Assembly: GCA_002238855.1 (NCBI GenBank)
Contig: MPND01000003.1
Location: forward strand, 1 to 64,000
DNA from: SAR202 cluster bacterium bin90
Lineage (GTDB): Bacteria; Chloroflexota; Dehalococcoidia; Lucifugimonadales; JADFKI01
DNA length: 64,000 nt
Direction: 5' to 3'
In this document: in pieces, positions 51,283 through 60,406 of the stretch
How the letters are laid out: the number at the start of each line of letters is the position of its first letter
Position numbering within the stretch: position 1 is the stretch's first letter
Translations under genes and position numbers: made by a program
The notes under the pieces: model-generated
What the model was told of the DNA's origin: nothing
Database searches by the model: none
What the model saw: only the letters and a program-made list of their open reading frames with translations

Positions 51283-51340
51283 CAAACCCAGAATCGGGAT
51301 GTTTAGTCTCCGGTTATGTCATAAGAGACATTACCGTCAA
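51283..51340. repeat. Direct repeat B (relic of a second precursor 3' end)
   Basis: It matches repeat A at 48 of 58 positions. Read in the precursor's frame on the minus strand it gives IDGNVSYDITGD and a stop, against LDGKVSYDIRGD and a stop in repeat A. It now provides the last codons of the Eco57I-like gene in another frame. Confidence 0.85.
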
Positions 51341-53890
51341 TTCAGATAAGCCCTCATACACGCCATCGCGTTCGTCCGTTGTCATCCCAAGCGCATCGAA
51401 TACCGCATTGTCAATCTCTCGTCGCTCCGCTGACGGCTTCAGAACGCCCCAATCGACCGAAGCGTATAACTCGGTATCCAATTCCCTCAAGAGAGATGGG
51501 TCCACTACCAGCAGGTTAGAGGCGTCGCGAGTCTGGATTGACCGAACGCCGTCACTATAGTTCGCTCTCGCCTCAGTGAAGAACATCAACTGGAACAGGG
51601 TCGAGTTAAGTGCGGCACAGAGGGAAATGGCTGACACGTTGCCTCGAACAGTCAATACCTGAAAATTGTCGGTGAAGTGCAGGCCTGACGGAGAGAAATA
51701 GATTCTGGCGACTTTATCGGCTAACTTGCCCATAGCCAGGTGAACCAAGTCCTTCCTGCCCAAGTCGTACCACCGGGGACGCGACTTCACGCTGGGCTTC
51801 AGGTGGTAACCTTGATCCTCCCCCCAGCGTATGTAATCCAGCGCACCCGTGCCTGACAAGTCGCTGATTTCATCGTGGCACATGAAAAGCTGGTTCGGCA
51901 GGAACTGCTGATCAACCGCGATGCTCCGCGACTCCATCGGACTGGTCATTACAAGCCACGCATACGCCGACTCTATGTTCCACTTGTTGATCGTCTCCTC
52001 CGTCAGGTAGAAGAAGTTCTTCGCGCCGGTCAAGATGCCACTCTTGACATCCGCCAGATCTCCAAGACGGACCAACTCGCTACCGTAACGGTTCAGGATG
52101 CAGTGGTATATGTCGGGGGCCCTCAGGAACTTCGCGCCCCACTTATCACCGATATAATTCTCACGACCGCGACCGTCAGTGTCAACGCCGGATTCCACCA
52201 GCTGAGCACGATTCAATGTCCTTTCCCGACGTAGATTCGCATCGGAGACCGCGCGCTCGAATTCAGCCATCAGGTATATGAAACGAGTTCCGTGACCACA
52301 GTCATTGACTCCCTTCCTGATAAGGCTGATGAGGGTCTTGGTTGGGGTGGTCGATAACTGTCGGTCGACCGCGCTCTCGTATATCGCCTCAATGCTTGCC
52401 GTCTTCAGAAGGTGCCCCCGAAGCTTCGCGCCGTAATCCGTATCGAGCCAGCCGCTTGAACACGCGAAGACGTGCATGCCTCCTTCTCGCAGCAGTTGCA
52501 ACCCGCGGGCGTAGAAATAGCAGTAGAGGTCGGAGCGCGCGGTAACCGCATCTTGATAAAGGTGGAGAAGATCAGGCTTGTCCTCAATATCTTGATGCCT
52601 CTGGTGGGGAGGGCTTGAGATCACGATGTCGAAGCCGCCGTCGCCCATTATCACGGCGAACTCCACTTGCCAGTCAATCGCTTTATCGCTTAGGGTGGTT
52701 CCATCAAGCGCACTTCGGATGTTCGCCTGCGTCTCGGCTATTTCGACACGCAGTCTGTCTCTATCGGCTCGTGTCCATGCTTCCATGAACTTCGCTGTCA
52801 GGTCTGCGATTCCACTATCGCGCGCCAACTGGGCAAGGAAGGCGCTATTTTCCTGGGGGTCCCGGGACAGGAGGCTGTCGCCGGAGGCTATCTTGAAGTC
52901 GAGATTTGGAAGGGACTTGGGCCTGTCGCCTTCGTCTTCAATGACGAGCGAAAGCCAGAGGAGAAACTTCGCGAGGTTCACGGCGAATTCGTCGAGGTCG
53001 GCTCCATATAGGTTGTTCCTGATGATTTGCAGCTTGAGGTCGTAAGTGGATTTGGTCTCCGCACCCAGGTCAATGAGTGCCGTTCGCAAGCCCACAAGCT
53101 CGCGCATCATTCCCAGCAAGTACGCGCCGGAGCCGCAGGCCGGGTCAACCACCGTGACGCACTCCAGCGCTCGCGCTACAGAGCGGGCTTCCTCAACCGA
53201 AATCTTTCGAGTTCTACGCTCGTCCACAAGTTCGGCAATCACCTCATTGCTCAATCCGGTGCGTTCCCCGGACAAAAACCCCTTGAGCGCCTCGCGGCAC
53301 ATGAACGATACGACCGGACCCGGTGTGTAGCTTCCACTGAGGCGGTGTCGCTCGTTCACCAGTTCCTCGAACACCATCCCCAGTAGTTCAGAGTCAACCG
53401 CGACACTGGGGTTGTCGGGAGAGGATTCGGTGATCGTGAAGTCGAAGCGACCGAACAGCTCAGTGATGACAGGCTCAATGGCCTCGTCGGGTACGTGAAC
53501 GTCTTCACGTCGGTCAAGTTCGTTTTCCTCGAATAGGTCTCCTCTGAGAGATGGCGCATCCCCAATGGCAGCGTGAAGCGCGGGACCATCTCCGCTAAGG
53601 CTAGAGGACTGAGGGTTATTCAGCCCGGAGAAGAAGAGGGGTTTCAGGCGGGTTGTATAGAAGTTGGACTGCAATGCCTGAGACCAGTGGTCGCTCCACA
53701 TCGCGGTCAGGTAGTCTTTGTTGCCGTCGTATGTCAGCCAACCTTTACGCGAGATGAAATGCACGAACATCATTCGATTGAGGAGCGCCTGCGTGAACAG
53801 TTCCCGTTCGCTCTCGTCCGCGAAGCCCACGATGTGGCTCTCTACGGTGGCGAATATGCGTTTGTATTCGGAGTAGAACCGCTCAGTCAT
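51314..53890 (-). CDS. Eco57I-like restriction-modification methylase with altered motif IV
   Basis: An 858-residue protein. The N-terminal helical part has FTQALLNRMMFVHFISRKGWL. The gamma-class methyltransferase core follows with motif X SGSYTPGPVVSFM, motif I VVDPACGSGAYLLGMM at 248-262, and motif IV DIVISSPPHQRHQ at 421-433. The C-terminal TaqI-like recognition region contains LVRLGDLADVKSGILTGA. Motif IV should be NPPY; here Asn is Ser426 and Tyr is His429, so methylation may be lost. The final residues ELTVMSLMT come from repeat B, not from the family's usual tail. Confidence 0.8.
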   Translation of the reverse strand: MTERFYSEYKRIFATVESHIVGFADESERELFTQALLNRMMFVHFISRKGWLTYDGNKDYLTAMWSDHWSQALQSNFYTTRLKPLFFSGLNNPQSSSLSGDGPALHAAIGDAPSLRGDLFEENELDRREDVHVPDEAIEPVITELFGRFDFTITESSPDNPSVAVDSELLGMVFEELVNERHRLSGSYTPGPVVSFMCREALKGFLSGERTGLSNEVIAELVDERRTRKISVEEARSVARALECVTVVDPACGSGAYLLGMMRELVGLRTALIDLGAETKSTYDLKLQIIRNNLYGADLDEFAVNLAKFLLWLSLVIEDEGDRPKSLPNLDFKIASGDSLLSRDPQENSAFLAQLARDSGIADLTAKFMEAWTRADRDRLRVEIAETQANIRSALDGTTLSDKAIDWQVEFAVIMGDGGFDIVISSPPHQRHQDIEDKPDLLHLYQDAVTARSDLYCYFYARGLQLLREGGMHVFACSSGWLDTDYGAKLRGHLLKTASIEAIYESAVDRQLSTTPTKTLISLIRKGVNDCGHGTRFIYLMAEFERAVSDANLRRERTLNRAQLVESGVDTDGRGRENYIGDKWGAKFLRAPDIYHCILNRYGSELVRLGDLADVKSGILTGAKNFFYLTEETINKWNIESAYAWLVMTSPMESRSIAVDQQFLPNQLFMCHDEISDLSGTGALDYIRWGEDQGYHLKPSVKSRPRWYDLGRKDLVHLAMGKLADKVARIYFSPSGLHFTDNFQVLTVRGNVSAISLCAALNSTLFQLMFFTEARANYSDGVRSIQTRDASNLLVVDPSLLRELDTELYASVDWGVLKPSAERREIDNAVFDALGMTTDERDGVYEGLSELTVMSLMT

Positions 53891-54537
53891 TGATTTCCCG
53901 CTGAATGCACTGGCTACGGTACCGTGGACGGGTTCACCGTCGCTCCGATTCTATCACTTTCTCCTGCATCCAGTGTTTCAGCGAGGTTAAAGCAGAACTT
54001 GTGCGAATGCAACGCCCTCTCAAGTAGCGCCGCCGCCACCGAAGAAGCCTCTTCGCAAGCCAAAGGTTTAGCAGGGATGCTCAGAAGGCTGACAGGAGTT
54101 GTCAATAACTGAATGCGGGCTACGAATCAGGAAGACTTCCGCCCTGAGCATACTAAATAGGCTACTGGATGCGGCGTCCCCTCCGTTGGTCGGCGCACTG
54201 TCACCGCTTACAACAGCGGCAGTTGCGGATCAGAGAAAGGGGAGAGGCAGGAATCAGATGGAGTGAGGTAGCTGGAGGATTACAATAACTCAATGCGAAA
54301 CGACAAATTTCGTCCCGCGAATGTCAATTTTCCTCTTGGCACTCTCAACGATTCTGTGAAAGACTAGCCGGGAAGGTCTTAGTTTTGACGGACTCAACCT
54401 TCCCGACATCACAACGGAGTAACGGTTCGTGGCATTTCATGCGCCGCGTTCTGTCGCTCCTTATGACTCTGATAGTACCACCGGCGGGGCTGCTTTACTA
54501 GAAAGCGAAAAGAAGTATTTGAAGAAGGGAGCGTACC
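53891..54537. other. Mostly non-coding region
   Basis: A 63-codon minus-strand frame (53914-54105) ends 24 bp before the Eco57I-like gene and could be a small upstream gene. It is Ala/Ser-rich and matches nothing I know. A 9-bp inverted repeat CGGGAAGGT / ACCTTCCCG lies at about 54370-54406. I see no RNA gene. The right end carries the GGGAG site of the next gene. Confidence 0.4.
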
Positions 54538-55137
54538 GTGAATGAGAGAGCCAATTTCGTTTCGGAAGAGGATAAGGCTTCCTGGAAGAAATATGACAAG
54601 GAAGCCATCGCTTCCCTGATGGCTAAGCTCGCGAAACTGGAATCAAAAGAGGACGAGCTTCTTTCACAGCTCACTCCCATCAGGGCGGAGAGGGAGAAGA
54701 CTGAATTATGGATTTCTCTGCTCAATGGAGAGCAAATGATGGACATGACGGAGGTTCCTATGTTTTCGGACGAGAGGGTGAATGGGCATGTCAAATCCAA
54801 GGAGAATGTCGCTGAAGAGGAAGTCGTCTGCGGCAATACGAGGCTCAAAGACCTCGCTGGTTGCCCCTCCCAGAGAAGGGCGATGTATATCGTCGGCGAG
54901 ATGAACGGTGGCATTGTTGATCTAAATCAAGCTGCTGCACTCGTGGTGGCGGCGGGAATGTCAAAGACTAACGTGCGTACAGTAAGTGCAACACTGCATA
55001 ATTTTATGTCCAACAATCCAGATTTCGAGTGGACCTCGCCCAGTTTTTTCAGGCTCAGATCAGGCGACGACCCCGAGTTGACGACCGGTGAAGAGATGGT
55101 CCAGGCGGAGCGAAATGGCAAGTCTGTCCGAATATGA
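54538..55137 (+). CDS. Uncharacterised protein, coiled coil plus winged-helix-like domain
   Basis: A 199-residue protein from GTG at 54538, with GGGAG six bases upstream. Residues 15-65 form a coiled coil (ASLMAKLAKLESKEDELLSQL). Residues 105-175 look like a winged helix of the HARE-HTH kind: GCPSQRRAMYIVGEMNGG, ALVVAAGMSKTNVRTVSATLHNF then DFEWTSPSFFRLRSG. That domain is common in accessory DNA-binding proteins, but the match is by eye. It stands alone between the Eco57I-like gene and the transposase. Confidence 0.6.
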   Translation: MNERANFVSEEDKASWKKYDKEAIASLMAKLAKLESKEDELLSQLTPIRAEREKTELWISLLNGEQMMDMTEVPMFSDERVNGHVKSKENVAEEEVVCGNTRLKDLAGCPSQRRAMYIVGEMNGGIVDLNQAAALVVAAGMSKTNVRTVSATLHNFMSNNPDFEWTSPSFFRLRSGDDPELTTGEEMVQAERNGKSVRI

Positions 55138-55537
55138 AAGTGCGTGTATCATCAGTTGCCGAAATACCACAGAATCTCTGGCGACCGAATAGGCGGGAAT
55201 GCCTTAAACATGCGGTAAATCATCCCTTGCACATGTTGCGAACATGTATCCTAATATGCGATAATATGGACGTGGAACTCAAGGACATTTCCAACGGGAA
55301 AGAGAACCGGAGGCAGTAGAAACCAGACCAGTAATTGGCGATAGGCCGACTAGAAATTAAAGAGCGAGGCCATCAGGGTTGCACCCCTGACGGCCTCTAA
55401 CCACCAGATAATCCCTAGCTTGCAACAGGAGACAAGTTGATGGTCGTCAACGATATTATAGCACGGAAGCCGCTCCCGCAACTTTCCGGTGAACTGGCGC
55501 CGAGCACAACATGCGGTTCGGATAGTGGAGGCTCGTC
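55138..55537. other. Intergenic region before the transposase
   Basis: It contains a strong hairpin at 55366-55397 (GAGGCC-A-TCAGGG paired with CCCTGA-C-GGCCTC). A minor frame at 55134-55319 overlaps the previous stop but has no support. The left end of the IS630 element should lie near 55455-55460, where TATTATAGCACGG could mark a TA target. Confidence 0.4.
55366..55397 (+). terminator. Hairpin downstream of the coiled-coil protein gene
   Basis: A 13-position stem with one A/C mismatch and a short loop, GAGGCCATCAGGG / CCCTGACGGCCTC, followed by TAACC rather than a T tract. Confidence 0.5.
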
Positions 55538-56587
55538 ATGAGCCGCCCGCTCGTCATAAATTGGCGCGCGGGCGATACCGAAGAAAGTCTGATTGACCGA
55601 TACAAGTCGGAAAAGGATACCAGTATTCGCACTCGGTTACACGCATTGGCGTTGCTGCGACAAGGCTTTGCTGTAGCCAAAGTCGTTCATATTCTTCGCG
55701 TTACCGAGCGATCCGTTCGTCGCTGGATTTCGTGGTATCGGAATGGTGGAATAGAAGAGATTCGGGCGCACAGGCAGGGTATCGGCGGCGGCAGGCCCTG
55801 TCTTCTCGATGCGAGGCAGCAGGGGACGTTGTTGGCGAAGGTCGCGTCAGGCTTCTTCGTGACCGCAGGGGAAATCCGCGAGTGGATTACAGAGCGCTTT
55901 AGCGTCGATTACGCTCAACAGAGCGTGTATGGCTTATTAAAGAGGCTGGGCGGCGTGTCCAAGATCCCCAGACCGCGCCACGAAAAAGCCGATGTCGAAG
56001 CGCAGAAGCATTGGAAGGCGGAAGGGCTGAGAGAAGCTCTCGTCGAAAGCGGAATGTTGTCCGGCGATCCCTTGTTCTTCTCCGACGAAGCCCGCGTCGG
56101 GCTGTACGGCTCAAATAGGAGAGTCTGGGGCGTGCGTGGCATCAAGGTTATACAACTCACGCAGATTCGGAGGCAGTGGAAATATCTCTTCGCGGCGGTC
56201 AACCCAATTACGGGAGCACTTTATTGGAATTGGATCGATTCGATGTCCAAGGAGAACACGGTCGAAGCGCTCTCTAAAATTCGAGAGCGAAGCGATATTC
56301 GGACACTGGTCTGGGACGGAGCAGGCAGCCATCGGAGCCACGATGTTCGAAGCATTGAAGGCATTGATTCTATCACCCAACCGCCATTCAGCCCAGAACT
56401 CAATCCCGTCGAGAGGCTTTTTCAAGAAGTGCGCCGGTGGACGGATGGTAGAGTTTACGAAAGCATCGAAGAAAAGATGTCTGTGGCTGACGACTTCCTG
56501 CGCGGACTCGCTTCGGATCCCAAGCGAGTGCAATCATTATGCGGCTTCGAGTGGATCAAGAAAGCCGTGCGCGACTTGCCCACTTGA
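55538..56587 (+). CDS. IS630-family transposase
   Basis: A 349-residue DDE transposase. N-terminal helix-turn-helix: RQGFAVAKVVHILRVTERSVRRWISWYRNGG. The winged region includes VDYAQQSVYGLLKRLGGVS. The DDE residues appear in FFSDEARVGLYG, VWDGAGSHRSHDV and PPFSPELNPVERLFQEVRRW, all intact. It is full length and probably active. I could not define its own terminal repeats. It lies 350 bp inside the right inverted repeat of the 20.7-kb insertion and is the only transposase there. Confidence 0.9.
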   Translation: MSRPLVINWRAGDTEESLIDRYKSEKDTSIRTRLHALALLRQGFAVAKVVHILRVTERSVRRWISWYRNGGIEEIRAHRQGIGGGRPCLLDARQQGTLLAKVASGFFVTAGEIREWITERFSVDYAQQSVYGLLKRLGGVSKIPRPRHEKADVEAQKHWKAEGLREALVESGMLSGDPLFFSDEARVGLYGSNRRVWGVRGIKVIQLTQIRRQWKYLFAAVNPITGALYWNWIDSMSKENTVEALSKIRERSDIRTLVWDGAGSHRSHDVRSIEGIDSITQPPFSPELNPVERLFQEVRRWTDGRVYESIEEKMSVADDFLRGLASDPKRVQSLCGFEWIKKAVRDLPT

Positions 56588-56939
56588 TGCCTCTCGCACT
56601 GTTATAACTTTCAACCGCCGCTGTTCCATGCGGCCAGACCGCCGCAGTTATCCCTACACGACCGATTTCCGGCTGTCTGTGCGTCATTTGTCTCACAAAA
56701 GCGCGCTCCATATCCACAGAGTAGGAGCGCAAGCCGTCTACCCGCATTTGCGAGATTGACACAGGTCCGAATACGCGGATAGACTTTCTTCACCATCTCT
56801 GATTCTGATGCGGATGGGAGTCTCATAAGGCGCTTGCCCTGAATCACATCTGCACCCCGGATGACGACTACCTGTCTCGTCCATTGCTGAAGCAAATGCC
56901 CCAAAAAGCGTTCGAATTACCTATGCTTCAAGCCACCTG
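56588..56939. other. Right inner margin of the insertion
   Basis: About 350 bp between the transposase and the right inverted repeat. A 97-codon minus-strand frame (56611-56904, reading VVVIRGADVIQGKRLMRLPS) has no ribosome binding site and no family match. No promoter or RNA is evident. Confidence 0.35.
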
Positions 56940-56968
56940 TTTTGTGACGTAAGTAAAGCGAATTGGTA
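56940..56968 (-). repeat. Right terminal inverted repeat
   Basis: Plus strand TTTTGTGACGTAAGTAAAGC followed by GAATTGGTA; inverted relative to 36280-36308 with two mismatches. It is followed by T and then TA (56970-56971) at the junction with the interrupted gene. Confidence 0.85.
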
Positions 56969-56971
56969 TTA

Positions 56972-58023
56972 GCGTGGAACTCTTCAACCGTCCAAGCAAT
57001 AGAGGACGCATTAACGCCACCTTGATACATCTGGATCATTGCTTTGAAATGTTTTTGAAGGCGGCCATATTGACACGAGGAGGTACGATCGTCGATAGGA
57101 AGAGGGCCGATATGACAATTGGGTTCGACAATTGCATAAGGGTATCTCTAAACAATGGTAGGGTGAAATACTTGACCGAAGAACAAGCGTCAACACTCAG
57201 GGCAATAAATGCGCTTCGAGACTTCGCTCAACACCATCTCTTGGATATATCGGAACACCAACTCTACATCCACGTGCAGTCGAGGGTGACACTCTTTCGT
57301 AAGTTGCTGATGGGAGTGTTTGGCCAAGAACTTGGAAGTTATCTGCCTACCAGAGTTCTGCCCATCTCAACATCACCGCCTACAACTATCGAAGCATTGT
57401 TTATAGCCGAAATCGAAGAGATTAAAAGACTCTTGCATCCAAGGCAACCAATTGGAATTGATGCTCTGGCCAAATTGCGTCCCTTAGTAGTATTGGATAG
57501 AACATTACGTGGTCAAGAATTTCAACTTAGCAACCATCAATTGCAACGCTATGCAGATGACATCGAAAAGGGGAAGGACTGGCAGGAAATATTTGTTGGC
57601 GCTGCAGTGGTAGAACTTTCGTCTAGCAGTGAGGGACCTAATTTGTCCTTGACAATCTCAAAGAAGGACGGGGTTCCTTTCCAGTATGTCCCTGAGGGCA
57701 CACCTGGCGCCACCTTGGTAGCAACTAGACGCGTCAATGAGTTGGACTTCTACAATTTAGGCGCGAAGCAGGTGGGAGAGAATCTAGGCTTGTCAACAAA
57801 CAAAGTCGTCGCTGTTGTCGAGTACTTGGGTATTCGTAGCAACCCCGATTACTATAAAGAAATCAGAATTGGCAGGTCCCTGCACAAGCGATACTCCCAG
57901 AAAGTCTTGCCAGTTATCCATAATTCTGTAAACGATGAAGGAATGAATAAGATTTGGGACTGGTACAAGCAGCACAGCCAGAAGAAGAAAGCGAAATCTC
58001 CGTCGCGCAAGATAGTATCCTGA
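56972..58023 (+). pseudogene. 3' part of the interrupted DUF3644-like gene
   Basis: The frame lacks its first 18 codons, which lie at 36225-36279. It reads VELFNRPSNRGRI, HLDHCFEMFLKAAILTRGG, TIGFDNCIRV, INALRDFAQHHLLDISEHQLY and, near the end, FYNLGAKQVGENLGLSTNK. I recall this pattern as the DUF3644 family, helical proteins of HEPN-like appearance of unknown function, found near defence genes. A GTG at 56974 could restart translation, but there is no ribosome binding site. Confidence 0.75.
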
Positions 58024-58063
58024 TATGATGTCGGAAATCTAGAAAAACTAGGCGATTTTACCT

Positions 58064-58939
58064 GTGACAAAGAAATTTACGGAGACGATAGAATTGCAAT
58101 TCACAAAGATGCACGGTGCAGGCAACGACTATGTTTATGTTGACGCGCGGGGGCAAGACCGGGACTGGCCGGCGCTGTCGGTGGCGATGAGCGACAGGCA
58201 CCTGGGAGTGGGATCGGATGGGCTGATCCTTGCGCTGCCGTCGGAGAAGGCGGACCTTCGGATGCGGATGTTCAACGCGGACGGGTCAGAGGGGGAGATG
58301 TGCGGCAACGGGATCCGCTGCCTGGTGCGGTTTGCGTTCGACAACGGGATCGTGCCGGCGGAGGTGTCGCCGGTGCGCGTGGAGACGATGGCGGGGGTGC
58401 TGGATGTTACGCCGCTGGGTGATGAGGGTGACGGCATGTCCGGTGCGCGCGTGTTGATGGGCGAGCCTCGGCTGATTCCGGCGGAGATTCCGGTTGCGCT
58501 GGATGGCATGGATGTGGTGATAGACGAGCCGCTGGAAGTTGCCGGGCATTCATTTCGGATGACATGCGTGTCGATGGGGAACCCGCACGCGGTGGTGTTC
58601 ATGGACGAGCCGGTAGACGAATTCCCGCTGACAGAACTGGGCCCTAAGGTGGAGCATCATCCGCTGTTTCCAGCGCGGGTGAACTTCGAGATCGTGAATG
58701 TGCTGGACGGTGGGAAGGTGCTCAAAACTCGGGTGTGGGAGCGTGGGTCCGGGATCACGATGGCGTGCGGTACTGGTGCTTGCGCGGTGCAGGTGGCTGC
58801 GCGGCTGAACGGGCTTGCGGGCGACCGTGCAACGATCGCGCTACCGGGCGGCGAACTGACGGTGGAGTGGCCTGGTGAGGGCGAGGTGGTTATGGAGGGG
58901 CCCGTGGCGTCCGTGTTCGAGGGCGAGTGGGAGGTATAA
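58064..58939 (+). CDS. dapF: Diaminopimelate epimerase
   Basis: Interconverts LL- and meso-diaminopimelate for lysine and peptidoglycan. The 291-residue product has FTKMHGAGNDYVYVD and the two catalytic cysteines in GEMCGNGIRCLVRFA and TMACGTGACAVQVAA, plus MGNPHAVVF. The start is GTG at 58064. It pairs functionally with dapL downstream, though a terminator separates them. GC content is visibly higher than in the insertion to its left. Confidence 0.95.
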   Translation: MTKKFTETIELQFTKMHGAGNDYVYVDARGQDRDWPALSVAMSDRHLGVGSDGLILALPSEKADLRMRMFNADGSEGEMCGNGIRCLVRFAFDNGIVPAEVSPVRVETMAGVLDVTPLGDEGDGMSGARVLMGEPRLIPAEIPVALDGMDVVIDEPLEVAGHSFRMTCVSMGNPHAVVFMDEPVDEFPLTELGPKVEHHPLFPARVNFEIVNVLDGGKVLKTRVWERGSGITMACGTGACAVQVAARLNGLAGDRATIALPGGELTVEWPGEGEVVMEGPVASVFEGEWEV

Positions 58940-58982
58940 GGTAGGACTGACGGATATACAGGATAGTTGGATCTTATGGTGC

Positions 58983-59016
58983 GCCCGCTGCCGATTTAGC
59001 AGCGGGCGTTTCTTTT
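58983..59016 (+). terminator. Intrinsic terminator of dapF
   Basis: GCCCGCTGC-CGATTTA-GCAGCGGGC followed by GTTTCTTTT: a 9-bp perfect GC-rich stem and T tract. Confidence 0.85.
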
Positions 59017-59166
59017 GCGGACAACCCGACTAAGGTGTGTATCCTTTACGTCTGCCTGCATTTGTCTTAACATGGCGCGGAATGCACAATGGGCTAGGGA
59101 TGGATTCCTGCCTTCGCAGGGACGGCCCAGTAACGAAGAGTTTTGCGTAATCTAAGTGGAGATGAG

Positions 59167-60339
59167 ATGAAATTTGCCAGCCGTATAGAGAAGGTGCCGC
59201 CGTACCTGTTCGTGGAGATCAGCAGGAAGATTGCGGCGAAGAGGGAGCAGGGGATAGATGTCATTAGTTTTGGCATCGGCGACCCTGACATTCCGACGCC
59301 GGACAATGTTATCGAAAAGCTGCGGGAGACTGCGCTCGACGGACCGAATCACCGTTATCCTGAGACGGACGGATTGCCTGAGTTCCGGCAGGCGGTGGCG
59401 GACTGGTACCAGAGGCGGTTCGGCATCTCGGTGCATCCGGACAAGGAGACGCTGCCACTGATCGGGGCGAAAGAGGGCATTGGACACGCGGCGCTGTGCT
59501 TCATCGAGCCAGGTGACATCGCGCTGGTGCCGGATCCGGGCTACCCGGTCTATTCTGTGGGCACGTGGTTTACGGGCGGCGAGTGCCACTGGATGCCGCT
59601 GCTGGGGGAGAACGGCTGGATGCCGGACCTTGACGCGATTCCGGACGAAGTGGCGGACAGGGCGAGGGTGATCTGGCTGAACTACCCGAATAACCCGACG
59701 GGGGCTATTGCGGAGGCCGGCTACTTCGAGAAGGTGGTGGAGTTCGCAAAGGAGCATGATATCGCGGTGATGCACGACGCGTCCTACTCTGAGGTGGCGT
59801 TCGACGGCTATAGGCCGGTGAGCTTCTTGGAGACGCCGGGCGCTATCGATGTGGGCGTGGAGTTCCACTCGCTGTCTAAGAGCTACAATATGACAGGCTG
59901 GCGGCTGGGCATGGCTGTGGGCAATGAGGACATAATCAGCGCGCTGATGGTCATCAAGTCGAACTTGGACTCGGGTGTACCGAACGCCATCCAGTACATG
60001 GGCATGGAGGCGATGGAGCTGTCGCAGGAGGCGATCGACGAGCGCAACGCGATATACGAGCGACGGCGCGACCGAGTGGTGCAGACTCTGCAGGAGATCG
60101 GGCTGGACGCGATTCCTCCGAAGGCTAGCCTGTATGTGTGGACGCGCATTCCGGAGGGCTTCACATCGGCTGAGTTTACGGCGCTACTGCTGGACGAGGC
60201 GGACATCGTTGTGACGCCGGGGAACGGGTACGGGGAGTATGGCGAGGGGTACATCCGGCTGTCGTTGACAATCAGTGACGAGGACATGGAGAAGGGGCTG
60301 GCGAAGCTGTCGGAGTGGCGGATTCCGTCTAAGGGCTGA
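59167..60339 (+). CDS. dapL: LL-diaminopimelate aminotransferase
   Basis: Makes LL-diaminopimelate directly from tetrahydrodipicolinate. The 390-residue class I aminotransferase starts at 59167 ([18 protein letters not shown]) with GGAG upstream. It has [13 protein letters not shown], the substrate region [41 protein letters not shown] and the PLP lysine in [16 protein letters not shown]. The GDPDIPTP and Y/E pattern fits the DapL branch. With dapF it indicates the DapL lysine route. Confidence 0.88.
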   Translation: MKFASRIEKVPPYLFVEISRKIAAKREQGIDVISFGIGDPDIPTPDNVIEKLRETALDGPNHRYPETDGLPEFRQAVADWYQRRFGISVHPDKETLPLIGAKEGIGHAALCFIEPGDIALVPDPGYPVYSVGTWFTGGECHWMPLLGENGWMPDLDAIPDEVADRARVIWLNYPNNPTGAIAEAGYFEKVVEFAKEHDIAVMHDASYSEVAFDGYRPVSFLETPGAIDVGVEFHSLSKSYNMTGWRLGMAVGNEDIISALMVIKSNLDSGVPNAIQYMGMEAMELSQEAIDERNAIYERRRDRVVQTLQEIGLDAIPPKASLYVWTRIPEGFTSAEFTALLLDEADIVVTPGNGYGEYGEGYIRLSLTISDEDMEKGLAKLSEWRIPSKG

Positions 60340-60406
60340 CCAGGCTGTCATTGGCGTACAAGATGGGCAAGATAGGAAAGCGAGGGGCACTATCGCTAAA
60401 CGACGA

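Larger units (their letters stand above)
36280..56969. mobile_element. 20.7-kb insertion bounded by inverted repeats
   Basis: Its ends are 29-bp inverted repeats (27 identical) at 36280-36308 and 56940-56968. It is flanked by TA on both sides and interrupts a gene whose two parts rejoin in frame without it. TA target duplication is the habit of the IS630/Tc1/mariner group, and one IS630-type transposase lies inside near the right end. Whether that enzyme moved the whole unit is inference. Cargo: a graspetide cluster, a HerA-NurA-methyltransferase-TIR/STAND run, a nuclease-like module, and an Eco57I-like gene. Confidence 0.8.

Noticed and set aside
55366-55397. Single hairpin considered as a CRISPR repeat
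   Set aside because: There is only one copy and no spacer pattern. No CRISPR array or cas gene was seen anywhere in the window.
55440-56660. Own terminal inverted repeats for the IS630 transposase
   Set aside because: TATAGCACGG on the left and the reverse of CACTGTTATA on the right are only weakly alike, so I do not define the IS ends.
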